Shown: one piece after another, positions 16,731 to 23,844 of the stretch
Numbering within the stretch: position 1 is the first letter of the stretch
Layout: each line of letters opens with the position of its first letter
Source of the DNA: Clostridiales bacterium
GTDB taxonomy: Bacteria > Bacillota > Clostridia > Lachnospirales > Anaerotignaceae
Assembly (NCBI GenBank): GCA_019423725.1
Contig: JAHZAW010000034.1
Span: 78,925 to 120,584, forward strand
Length of the DNA stretch: 41,660 nt
Direction of reading: 5' to 3'
Notes under the pieces: generated by a model
What the model was told of the DNA's origin: nothing
Databases searched by the model: none
The model's input: only the letters and a program-made list of their open reading frames with translations
Program-made: the position numbers and the translations under genes

Positions 16731-16756
16731 AAAGGACAGGAATCATCCTGTCCTTT
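16731..16756 (-). terminator. Terminator of the aldo/keto reductase gene
   Basis: AAAGGACAGGA and TCCTGTCCTTT form a perfect stem. On the minus strand the right arm ends in CTTTTTG. Confidence 0.88.
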
Positions 16757-16777
16757 ATATTATTGGATATGCAAGTA

Positions 16778-17896
16778 TTATTTAAACAGCTTTGCAGCCC
16801 TTTCAAGTTCCTGTCTTATGGATATGTGCTGAGGACAGGCCTCCTCGCATTTTCCGCACTTTATGCAGTCGCCTGCTCTGCCCTGGCCGTAGCCCTTTAC
16901 ATAGAAATCCTCATAATGGGCAGCTGCTGCAAAATTGTTATAAAGAGTATAGTAATTGACCGCTGTAAATGTACCGGAAATGCCTATATTTTTGGGGCAT
17001 ACCTTGGCACAGTAGTTGCAGGTGGTGCAGGGGATAAGGGGGATTCCGCTGAGCTCCTTCTGGGCAGCCTTGATAACTTCCTTTTCCTTATCCGTAAGGC
17101 CGGTAAAGTCCTTCATATAGGAGATGTTGTCCTTCATCTGTTCTACACTGCTCATACCGGAAAGTACAGTGATTATACCATCCAGGCCAGCGGCAAAACG
17201 TACGGCCCAGGAAGCCACGGACATTTCAGGTTCGGCTGAAAGGAGTATATTTTTAACGGATTCCGGAGGAGTAGCGAGCATGCCGCCCTTGACCGGCTCC
17301 ATGATTATTATTGGCTTGTTATATTTTCTTGCCACCTCATAGCACAGACGGGACTGTACTGCAGGATAATCCCAGTCAGCATAGTTTATCTGGAGCTGTA
17401 CGAATTCAGCTTCGGGATGCTTTTTGAGTATTTCCTCCAGTTCCTCGGGTGTGGAATGGAATGAAAAACCGATATGCTTTATGAGGCCCTCAGCCTTCTT
17501 TTCCTTTACAAATTCCCATATATCGAAATCATCAAAATAATGGGTGCGGTTCTCTCCTAAATTGTGAAGGAGATAAAAGTCAAAATATCCGGCTCCTGTC
17601 TGCTTAAGGGACACATCAAACTGTGACTGGGCATCTTCCTTGGTTTTGCAGTTGACCCAGGCAGCGTTTTTTGTGGCCAGCTGATAGCTTTCCCTGGGGT
17701 ATCTTTCCACAAGAGCCTGGCGTATGGCGTCTTCGCTCCCCCCATAGGCCCAGGCTGTATCAAAGTATGTGAATCCAGCCTCGAGAAACAGGTCTACCAT
17801 CTTTTTTGTCTCTTCCACATCTATGGCTCCGTCCTTCTGAGGCAGCCTCATAAGTCCAAAACCGAGTTTTTTAATATCTTCACCTAAAAATCCCAC
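16778..17896 (-). CDS. Aldo/keto reductase with two C-terminal 4Fe-4S clusters
   Basis: The first 270 or so residues are an aldo/keto reductase TIM barrel (LGFGLMRLP, FDTAWAYGGSEDAI, LATKNAAW, DFYLLHNLG, HIGFSFH). The C-terminal part is a ferredoxin-like domain with two cysteine clusters, CTTCNYCAKVCP and CIKCGKCEEACP. This COG1453-type architecture is frequent in anaerobes, where electrons may come from ferredoxin rather than only NAD(P)H. The start is GTG 17896 with AAGGAGGT about nine bases before it. It is monocistronic with a terminator at 16731. The substrate is unknown. Confidence 0.94.
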   Translation of the reverse strand: MGFLGEDIKKLGFGLMRLPQKDGAIDVEETKKMVDLFLEAGFTYFDTAWAYGGSEDAIRQALVERYPRESYQLATKNAAWVNCKTKEDAQSQFDVSLKQTGAGYFDFYLLHNLGENRTHYFDDFDIWEFVKEKKAEGLIKHIGFSFHSTPEELEEILKKHPEAEFVQLQINYADWDYPAVQSRLCYEVARKYNKPIIIMEPVKGGMLATPPESVKNILLSAEPEMSVASWAVRFAAGLDGIITVLSGMSSVEQMKDNISYMKDFTGLTDKEKEVIKAAQKELSGIPLIPCTTCNYCAKVCPKNIGISGTFTAVNYYTLYNNFAAAAHYEDFYVKGYGQGRAGDCIKCGKCEEACPQHISIRQELERAAKLFK

Positions 17897-17977
17897 TGGT
17901 ATAATACCTCCTTATATTGATCGAATACTGCTGAAGCTCAAAAGGCCTGCTGTTTTTATATGGGTCATCAAAGTCAG

Positions 17978-17993
17978 GCTGGCTGCAGCCAGC
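17978..17993. repeat. Perfect 16-bp palindrome upstream of the aldo/keto reductase
   Basis: GCTGGCTG and CAGCCAGC are exact inverted repeats about 80 bases before the reductase start. No T run follows on either strand, so it is more likely an operator or RNA hairpin than a terminator. Confidence 0.5.
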
Positions 17994-18093
17994 TGTGATC
18001 TATATTTATCAAGTTAAATTATAACTCTAAAAGTTCAGACACGAAACTGTAAAATATATAACACTATAGAAACTTATAGTTTATGTTTTGCTT

Positions 18094-18324
18094 ATGGAAA
18101 AAACGGCAGGAGAAAGTACATATAATATAAAGATCGACATAAAGGTATTAAACAGCTGTCAGCAGAAGGGAAAAGGTTCATTACCCTGGATATATGGCCT
18201 GAAATACAACCACACATTTGGGCAATATCCATTTAATTGGACCATAAAATGCCCCTTTGTGATACCCTGCAGCTGGGGTTTTAGGGGTCATATAGACAAA
18301 TTCATAGAGAGTGTAAAAAAATAA
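18094..18324 (+). CDS. Doubtful small hypothetical protein
   Basis: The frame from ATG 18094 (TTG 18088 is also possible) encodes about 76 residues with several Trp, Cys and aromatic residues (SLPWIYGLKYNH, FNWTIKCPFVIPCSWGF). I do not recognise a family. No good ribosome site precedes it. A terminator-like hairpin follows at 18377. It may be a real small gene or a decayed remnant. Confidence 0.35.
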   Translation: MEKTAGESTYNIKIDIKVLNSCQQKGKGSLPWIYGLKYNHTFGQYPFNWTIKCPFVIPCSWGFRGHIDKFIESVKK

Positions 18325-18376
18325 AACGGAATTTTCATATAATTTTTTGAAAATGATATTTATTTTAAGCAGGCTT

Positions 18377-18402
18377 AAAAAGGCCGGAATTTCGGGCTTT
18401 TT
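18377..18402 (+). terminator. Possible weak terminator
   Basis: AAAAAGGCC and GGGCTTTTT pair with one internal mismatch, with the T run inside the right arm. It could end transcription of the small ORF at 18094. Confidence 0.4.
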
Positions 18403-18484
18403 CCGGTACGGTCTTTAATTTTTATAAAAACAGGCAGGTCAAATATGAACAAATTGTTAACGAAATGTATTTGTTATGTAAATA

Positions 18485-18511
18485 TTAGCACTCACCTGTT
18501 GACAGTGCTAA
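18485..18511 (+). promoter_or_regulatory. CIRCE operator of the hsp20 gene
   Basis: TTAGCACTC, nine bases and CAGTGCTAA match CIRCE at 17 of 18 arm positions. The one mismatch (G to C at 18503) lies in the -35 hexamer of the promoter. This suggests HrcA control of the small heat-shock gene. Confidence 0.9.
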
Positions 18512-18527
18512 CAAATAGTGTTATAAC
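18499..18527 (+). promoter_or_regulatory. Promoter of the hsp20 gene overlapping CIRCE
   Basis: TTGACA (18499-18504) and TATAAC (18522-18527) are 17 bp apart. The -35 box is embedded in the CIRCE spacer and right arm, so HrcA binding would directly block polymerase. The leader to the start codon is about 110 bases. Confidence 0.82.
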
Positions 18528-18641
18528 ATAATTGTTCCAAAAGAGAGGAGCTCAAAAGAGATAAACATAAAAAATATGAAAAGATAGAAAGAGATCCCTC
18601 ACAGGGGCATAAGATATGTATAACGAATGGAGGAATGACTT

Positions 18642-19085
18642 ATGTTACCTAGAATTTTTGGCGAAAACTTATTTGATGATTTCTTTAACAACGATTTTGA
18701 TATGATCCCCAGCTTTGGCGGACACAATCCCATATATGGCAAACATGCTAAAAACCTTATGAAAACAGATATCAGGGAAACAGACAATACCTATGAGATT
18801 GATGTTGACCTTCCCGGATTCAGCAAAAACGAGATCAAAGTTGATCTTAAGGACGGTTATTTGACCATCAGTGCTGAGAAGGGACTGGATAAGAAAGAAG
18901 AAAACAAAAACGGCAGATACATCCGTCAGGAGCGTTATTCAGGTTCCTGCAGCCGTTCATTCTATGTGGGCGATATCAAACCCGCTGATATATCAGCTAA
19001 ATATGAAGACGGCATCCTGAGAATTTCAATGCCCAAGGCTGATTATAAACAGCTTCCCGGAAGCACAAATATCGATATTATGTAA
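18642..19085 (+). CDS. Small heat-shock protein HSP20
   Basis: Small heat-shock proteins hold unfolded proteins for later refolding by DnaK. The 147-residue product has a short N-terminal arm with FGENLFDDFF and an alpha-crystallin domain at about residues 42-138 (DIRETDNTYEIDVDLPGF, KNEIKVDLKDGYLTISAE, ERYSGSCSRSFYVG, ISAKYEDGILRISMPK, the last containing the conserved GxLxI). AGGAATGACTT precedes the ATG. The promoter carries a near-perfect CIRCE element, linking it to the hrcA operon 14 kb away. It is monocistronic. Confidence 0.95.
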   Translation: MLPRIFGENLFDDFFNNDFDMIPSFGGHNPIYGKHAKNLMKTDIRETDNTYEIDVDLPGFSKNEIKVDLKDGYLTISAEKGLDKKEENKNGRYIRQERYSGSCSRSFYVGDIKPADISAKYEDGILRISMPKADYKQLPGSTNIDIM

Positions 19086-19095
19086 CGGACATTAA

Positions 19096-19127
19096 GGTGC
19101 CGGCGCAGATGCGCCGGCATCTTTTTT
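19096..19127 (+). terminator. Terminator after hsp20
   Basis: TGCCGGCGC and GCGCCGGCA form a GC-rich stem with a small loop, followed by TCTTTTTTT. Confidence 0.93.
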
Positions 19128-19163
19128 TATGCCATAAAATAGGAATTTCCCATGTAAAATAAA

Positions 19164-19193
19164 TTTTCTTAGGAAATTCTTAATATTTTCTTA
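19164..19193 (+). promoter_or_regulatory. Three TTCTTA direct repeats with an 11-bp period (likely VanR-type site)
   Basis: TTCTTA begins at 19166, 19177 and 19188, each 11 bp from the last, and the first and third copies extend to TTTTCTTA. One-turn tandem repeats are typical binding sites of OmpR-family regulators. The site lies 75-100 bases before vanR. Confidence 0.55.
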
Positions 19194-19266
19194 TGAATAA
19201 GTTGCTGAAAGGCGGAGGATTATCTGCTAAGCTTTAAACTGCAGAGAAATATCTAGGAGGAGCATC

Positions 19267-19959
19267 ATGCAGGAAAAAATCCTTGTTGTCGATGATGAAG
19301 CTGAGATAGCTGACCTCGTGGAACTTTATTTAAAAACCGAGGGGTATGAGGTATATAAGTTTTATAATGCCGTTGAGGCGCTTAAATGTATAGAAAAAGA
19401 GGAACTGGACCTGGCTGTTCTGGATGTGATGCTTCCGGATATAAACGGCCTTGAGATATGTAAAAAGATAAGGGAAAAATATAATTATCCCGTTATAATG
19501 CTGACGGCAAAGGGTGAGGAGATAGACAGGATAATGGGCCTTACCATAGGTGCGGATGACTATATAACAAAGCCATTTTTCCCACTGGAACTGGTGGCAA
19601 GGGTCAAGGCACAGCTGAGAAGGTATAAAAAATATAACGGCAGTGAGGAGGATAAGGACATATTGATACATGGGGCACTGGTACTCAACATCAGGACCCA
19701 TGAATGTACTTTGAATGAAAAGCCCCTGTCCCTTACGCCCACTGAATTTGCCATTTTGCAGATACTATGCAAAAATAAAGGAAACGTGGTAAGTGCCGAA
19801 GACCTGTTCCATCAGGTATGGGGCGATGAATACTACAATAAGAGCAACAATACCATAACGGTCCATATCCGCCACCTGAGAGAGAAAATGAAAGATTCCT
19901 TTGAAGATCCCAAATACATAAAGACGGTCTGGGGGTGTGGTTATAAAATTGAAGGCTGA
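19267..19959 (+). CDS. vanR: VanR-like OmpR family response regulator
   Basis: In vancomycin-resistance systems VanR is phosphorylated by VanS and activates resistance genes. The receiver domain (residues 1-120) has the acidic pair D9/D10, the phosphoacceptor D53 in VLDVMLPD and the lysine in DDYITKPF. The OmpR winged helix has LSLTPTEFAILQIL and NNTITVHIRHLREKM, ending VWGCGYKIEG. Whole stretches (EIADLVELYLK, GLTIGADDYITKPF, ITVHIRHLREKM) match what I recall of Tn1546-type VanR. AGGAGGAGC supports the ATG. It overlaps the sensor kinase gene. No resistance ligase genes are nearby, so the symbol denotes homology only. Confidence 0.93.
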   Translation: MQEKILVVDDEAEIADLVELYLKTEGYEVYKFYNAVEALKCIEKEELDLAVLDVMLPDINGLEICKKIREKYNYPVIMLTAKGEEIDRIMGLTIGADDYITKPFFPLELVARVKAQLRRYKKYNGSEEDKDILIHGALVLNIRTHECTLNEKPLSLTPTEFAILQILCKNKGNVVSAEDLFHQVWGDEYYNKSNNTITVHIRHLREKMKDSFEDPKYIKTVWGCGYKIEG

Positions 19960-21091
19960 GAAGAAAAAATATTTAAAACCTATCATCATATGTTTGATCG
20001 TATTTATTATATGGCAGCTAATATGTTTCATTGCGGATAACAGTTTCAATGGGGTGCTTTTGGACTGGTTCACGGAAAACTATATGGTTGAGAGGTACAC
20101 CACTGGCATGAATGGTGAAACGCTGCTTATGTGGGAGCCGTCCTGGTTCAAGCTTAAAGTGCTGTTCGTGCAGGCAACGGTATTTATCATCATCGTTGAT
20201 ACGGCCGTGGTATATGTGGTATCCCATATTAAGGCCAGGACAAAGAACCGTGAGACGGTATCGGATATAAGCAGGGACATACACGAATATATAGCCTGTG
20301 ACAGGGACGTATCTGAGATATTTCCCAAGGAGTATGCAGAAATATCCGCCCAGATGGTGGAGATAAAGTCTGCCATGCAGCATCACGAGCAGGCTTTGAG
20401 GGATGAGGCCGCCAGGAAAAATGATCTCATAACCTATTTAGCCCATGACCTGAAAACTCCCCTGACATCGGTCATAGGATATATGAGCCTGCTGGACGAG
20501 GTGCCGGACATGCCTGAAAAACAGAGGGAAAAGTATGTCCATATAACCCTGGATAAGGCCAAGAGGCTGGAGAGCCTTATCAATGAGTTTTTTGATATAA
20601 CCCGTTATAATCTACAGCATATTGAGCTTGAGAAGGAGACTATAGACCTGTACTATATGCTCATGCAGCTGACGGATGAGTTTTATCCGCTGTTACAGGC
20701 CCATGGAAACAGGGTGGAGCTGGATGTTGATGAAAATATGCAGGTATATGGAGATGCTGACAAACTGGCCAGGGTATTCAATAACATACTTAAAAACGCC
20801 ATAGCCTACAGCTACCCGGACACATCCATAAAAATAAGCGCCAAAGAGGATGAAGACAGTGTAAAAATATATATGATGAACCAGGGCAAGACCATACCGC
20901 CAACAAAGTTGAAGTCTATATTTGAAAAGTTTTTCCGTCTGGATGATGCCAGGAGGACGAATACCGGCGGAGCAGGCCTGGGGCTTGCCATAGCCAGGGA
21001 GATAGTGGAGCTCCATGGGGGCAGCATATGGGCCGAGAGCGAAAACGAAACGACCACATTCTGTGTGTCCCTGCCAAAGAGGGATAAGTAA
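19937..21091 (+). CDS. vanS: VanS-like sensor histidine kinase
   Basis: The 384-residue kinase has two transmembrane helices (about residues 13-32 and 74-96) that bracket a short external loop. A linker follows, then the H box AHDLKTPLTSVIGY (H170), the N box NNILKNAIAYS, and the G boxes ending TGGAGLGLAIAREI. The N-terminus VIKLK and the segments KYVHITLDKA and ITRYNLQ...IDLYYMLMQLTDEFYP resemble Tn1546-type VanS. GTG 19937 gives that N-terminus; a TTG at 19949 has slightly better ribosome spacing. The overlap with vanR shows co-translation. The ligand is presumably a glycopeptide or wall-stress signal. Confidence 0.92.
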   Translation: MVIKLKAEKKKYLKPIIICLIVFIIWQLICFIADNSFNGVLLDWFTENYMVERYTTGMNGETLLMWEPSWFKLKVLFVQATVFIIIVDTAVVYVVSHIKARTKNRETVSDISRDIHEYIACDRDVSEIFPKEYAEISAQMVEIKSAMQHHEQALRDEAARKNDLITYLAHDLKTPLTSVIGYMSLLDEVPDMPEKQREKYVHITLDKAKRLESLINEFFDITRYNLQHIELEKETIDLYYMLMQLTDEFYPLLQAHGNRVELDVDENMQVYGDADKLARVFNNILKNAIAYSYPDTSIKISAKEDEDSVKIYMMNQGKTIPPTKLKSIFEKFFRLDDARRTNTGGAGLGLAIAREIVELHGGSIWAESENETTTFCVSLPKRDK

Positions 21092-21145
21092 AAATATGTC
21101 CGTAAGGTTTTCTTAAAATTTAATCAATTTAATATTAAAGTTATG

Positions 21146-21187
21146 ACAGCTCCTGTTAATTAAAATAATGAACAGGAGCTGTTTTTA
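21146..21187 (+). terminator. Strong hairpin between vanS and the carboxypeptidase gene
   Basis: ACAGCTCCTGTT and AACAGGAGCTGT form a perfect 12-bp stem around a 13-base AT-rich loop, followed by TTTTTAT. It ends the vanRS transcript or acts as an attenuator before the next gene. Confidence 0.88.
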
Positions 21188-21213
21188 TATGGCTGTTTTA
21201 TGGAGAGAAAGGC

Positions 21214-22317
21214 GTGAGGACATTGAGAAGAGACACAGAGGATGACCGGTACAGAAGGACAAAGGCAGAAAGAATAAATAGGATAAATAAAATAAATAGG
21301 ATAAACAGGGTAAAAAAGCGCAGGAAAAGAAGGAAAAGGATAAAAAATATATTTGTTTCCGCTGTATTTATAATGATGATGTTTTTTGGAGCAAAGGTGC
21401 TTTGGCCATATTTATGCGGCATAGAATTGGATACAGCCAGCATAAAAAGGGCGGCTGAGGAAATATTTGACGATCATGACACTGGAGCGGCAGACCTTGG
21501 CGGAGAACAGGAGGAAAAGAGCATAACCGTAAGTCTGGACGGCATATATAGTCCCTATGCGGTGCTTTTAGACGAAAAAACAGGAGAGAACATAGCTTCC
21601 CTCAACAGCACGGAGAGGATATATCCGGCATCGATGACAAAGATAATGACGGCCCTGGTGACCATTGAAAATACTTCTGATCTGGACAGGGAAATAATAA
21701 TGCCCGATGATATATTCGGCCCGCTTTATGCCCAGAACGCATCCATGGCCGGATTCCAGCCGGGAGAGAGGGCGAGCATAAGGGAGCTTTTATATGGTAT
21801 GCTCCTGCCATCGGGAGCGGAATGCTGTCTGGCGGCGGCCGAGGATATAGCCGGGTCAGAGGATGCCTTTGTAAATATGATGAACGGGAAGGCCGAAGAA
21901 CTGGGGATGAATGATACCCACTTTGTAAATACCACAGGACTACAGGACCCAGACCATTATTCCACCGTAAGGGATATGGCTGTGCTTTTAAGATATGCCC
22001 TCCAGGATGATGATTTCAGGCAGATATTTACCAGCAGCCGTTACAGTACATTCCCCACCGATGAACATCCCGACGGATTTACATTTTACAGCACTGTGCT
22101 TTCAAATTTAGAGGGCAGTGAAATCAAAAACGGTGAAATACTGGGAGGAAAGAGCGGATATACGGAAGAAGCCGGACTTTGTCTTGCCAGCCTTGGAGAG
22201 GTAAACGGAAGGGAGTATATACTGGTCACCGCCGGTGCGGCAGGGGACCATCAGACAGAACAGTATCACATATTGGACGCCATAGAGATATATGACCGCA
22301 TAGGTGAGCAGGGATAA
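21214..22317 (+). CDS. Membrane-anchored D-alanyl-D-alanine carboxypeptidase (S11 family)
   Basis: S11 serine peptidases trim the terminal D-Ala of wall pentapeptides. The catalytic motifs are SMTK (S140-K143), S200-G-A202 in the place of SxN, and K313-S-G for KTG; the third residue of the middle motif is unusual. Residues 1-45 are a very basic cytoplasmic segment with RIN/KIN tripeptide repeats, followed by one membrane helix (about 46-62), so it looks N-terminally anchored rather than secreted and cleaved. GTG 21214 has GGAGAG six bases upstream. It lies just after vanRS, and removal of D-Ala-D-Ala termini would reduce glycopeptide targets. That functional link is inferred. Confidence 0.92.
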   Translation: MRTLRRDTEDDRYRRTKAERINRINKINRINRVKKRRKRRKRIKNIFVSAVFIMMMFFGAKVLWPYLCGIELDTASIKRAAEEIFDDHDTGAADLGGEQEEKSITVSLDGIYSPYAVLLDEKTGENIASLNSTERIYPASMTKIMTALVTIENTSDLDREIIMPDDIFGPLYAQNASMAGFQPGERASIRELLYGMLLPSGAECCLAAAEDIAGSEDAFVNMMNGKAEELGMNDTHFVNTTGLQDPDHYSTVRDMAVLLRYALQDDDFRQIFTSSRYSTFPTDEHPDGFTFYSTVLSNLEGSEIKNGEILGGKSGYTEEAGLCLASLGEVNGREYILVTAGAAGDHQTEQYHILDAIEIYDRIGEQG

Positions 22318-22437
22318 AATCACAAAAAACAAAAAAAGACGGAAAAGCCGGAGGATGACAGCTGGTGATGGAAGGTGAAGAAAAGAAGTAAATGGTGAGT
22401 GGGTAATACCATAGCTGGTGAAAATGGAATATATAAT
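22318..22437. other. Intergenic stretch, no gene seen
   Basis: This purine-rich stretch between two converging genes has no supported reading frame. No clear plus-strand terminator for the carboxypeptidase gene was seen in it. Confidence 0.4.
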
Positions 22438-22472
22438 AGAAAAAGGCCCGGAGGGAATAGTCCCTCCGGGCT
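22438..22472 (-). terminator. Terminator of the peptide-uptake operon
   Basis: GCCCGGAGGGA and TCCCTCCGGGC form a perfect 11-bp stem with an ATAG loop. On the minus strand it runs into CTTTTTCTATT. Confidence 0.9.
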
Positions 22473-22506
22473 TATATGGAGTATTGAAAATGAATTGAAA
22501 ATACGT

Positions 22507-23844
22507 TTATTTATCAAGTCTGCTCTGCCAGGAAGGGAGGGTATCCTTAAAAAATGCTCCAATACCCAGGTAGAGGTTATAAAGATCTGATTTTGAGGTT
22601 ATTTCAAGGGGACTGTGCATGGATAACAGGGGACAGCCGATGTCAAGAACGTCCGCTCCCCACCTTGCCATACACTTGGCAACGGTGGTGCCGCCGCCGG
22701 CGTCACATACTCCCATTTCTCCGCACTGCCACTTTACATGGTTTTTGTCGAATATACGGGAAACCTTTGTCATAAGTCTGGTGTCAGCCGAGTTATTTCC
22801 CTTTTTTCCGCCCCTGCCCGTATATCTCACCAGGGCAAGGCCTCTGCCAAGGCAGGCTGTATCCTGGCTGTCGGTGGCTTCAGGATAGAGGGGGTCGTGG
22901 GCGCATATGGTGTCGGCTGAAAGACATTCAGAGGCCGCAAACACACGGTAAAGGTCGGTGCTTTGGCATTCAGCCATATCATAAAGCATCTCAAGGAATG
23001 CATTTGAATAAAGGCCAGCTCCGTTTTCCGAACCGACTTCCTCCTGGTCGGAGAGCATGACCAGGGAGGTGTACTCCGGTGTCTCATCCATATCAAGTAT
23101 GGCCCTTACGGCTGCAAATACGCATACCCTGTCATCCTGGCCGTAGGCCGCTGTAAATGATCTGTCAAGGCCCGCATCTGAAGCCTTCCATGCGGGAACC
23201 GCCTCAAATTCCGATATTTTAAGATCAGCGGAACTTATGTCAAATCTGTCCTTTAGTATGCTGTCGGTCTTTGCTTCTCCCATGCCTCGCTCAAAGGCTG
23301 TGCCGCAGAGGAGTTTGAGCTGCTCTCCGCTTATAATCATATCTCCGCTCTTTGACATCTGGGATTCAGCCAGATGGGGGAGAAGATCTGTTATGACAAA
23401 TCTCGTGTCTCCTTCTTCCTCACCGATGACTATATTTCGTATGCTGCCTGATCCATCGCATACCCTGCCATGGAGGGCCAGAGGAACGCAGGTCCACTGG
23501 TATTTTTTTATGCCTCCGTAATAGTGTGTCCTGAGGTATACGAGCCCGTCATCCTCCTGGATGGGTACGGGTTTTAGATCTAGCCTGGGGGCATCCGTAT
23601 GGGCTGCTGCGATTTTTGTGCCTTCATTTACAGGGCGTTTCCCAATTACAGCTATAACAAGGCCCTTGCCCTTTATGTTCTGTATGTATCTGCTTCCGGG
23701 CTTGAAATCAGGGGATGTTTTTTCCCTTTCATAGGGTATGAATCCCTTTTCAAGGGCCATATCCCATATTTCCTCAACGGCCTCAAATTCTGTCTTTCCT
23801 CTGTCAAGGAATAGTCTGTACTGCTCAGAAAATCTTTCCAACAT
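22507..23844 (-). CDS. M18 family aminopeptidase
   Basis: M18 zinc aminopeptidases remove N-terminal residues, often acidic, from peptides in the cytoplasm. The motifs are AAAHTDAPRLDLKP near residue 80 (zinc His and Asp), MLSDQEEVGSENGAG (catalytic Glu pair) and the C-terminal LLSMHSPLEITSKSDLYNLY (zinc His). The product is 445 residues, normal for the family. It starts at a TAATG overlap with the phosphodiesterase gene, so it is translationally coupled and is the last gene of the peptide-uptake operon, where it could hydrolyse imported peptides. Confidence 0.94.
   Translation of the reverse strand: MLERFSEQYRLFLDRGKTEFEAVEEIWDMALEKGFIPYEREKTSPDFKPGSRYIQNIKGKGLVIAVIGKRPVNEGTKIAAAHTDAPRLDLKPVPIQEDDGLVYLRTHYYGGIKKYQWTCVPLALHGRVCDGSGSIRNIVIGEEEGDTRFVITDLLPHLAESQMSKSGDMIISGEQLKLLCGTAFERGMGEAKTDSILKDRFDISSADLKISEFEAVPAWKASDAGLDRSFTAAYGQDDRVCVFAAVRAILDMDETPEYTSLVMLSDQEEVGSENGAGLYSNAFLEMLYDMAECQSTDLYRVFAASECLSADTICAHDPLYPEATDSQDTACLGRGLALVRYTGRGGKKGNNSADTRLMTKVSRIFDKNHVKWQCGEMGVCDAGGGTTVAKCMARWGADVLDIGCPLLSMHSPLEITSKSDLYNLYLGIGAFFKDTLPSWQSRLDK

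Noticed and set aside
19267..22317. Acquired vancomycin-resistance transposon
   Set aside because: No transposase, inverted repeats or resistance ligase genes were seen, and base composition resembles the neighbours.
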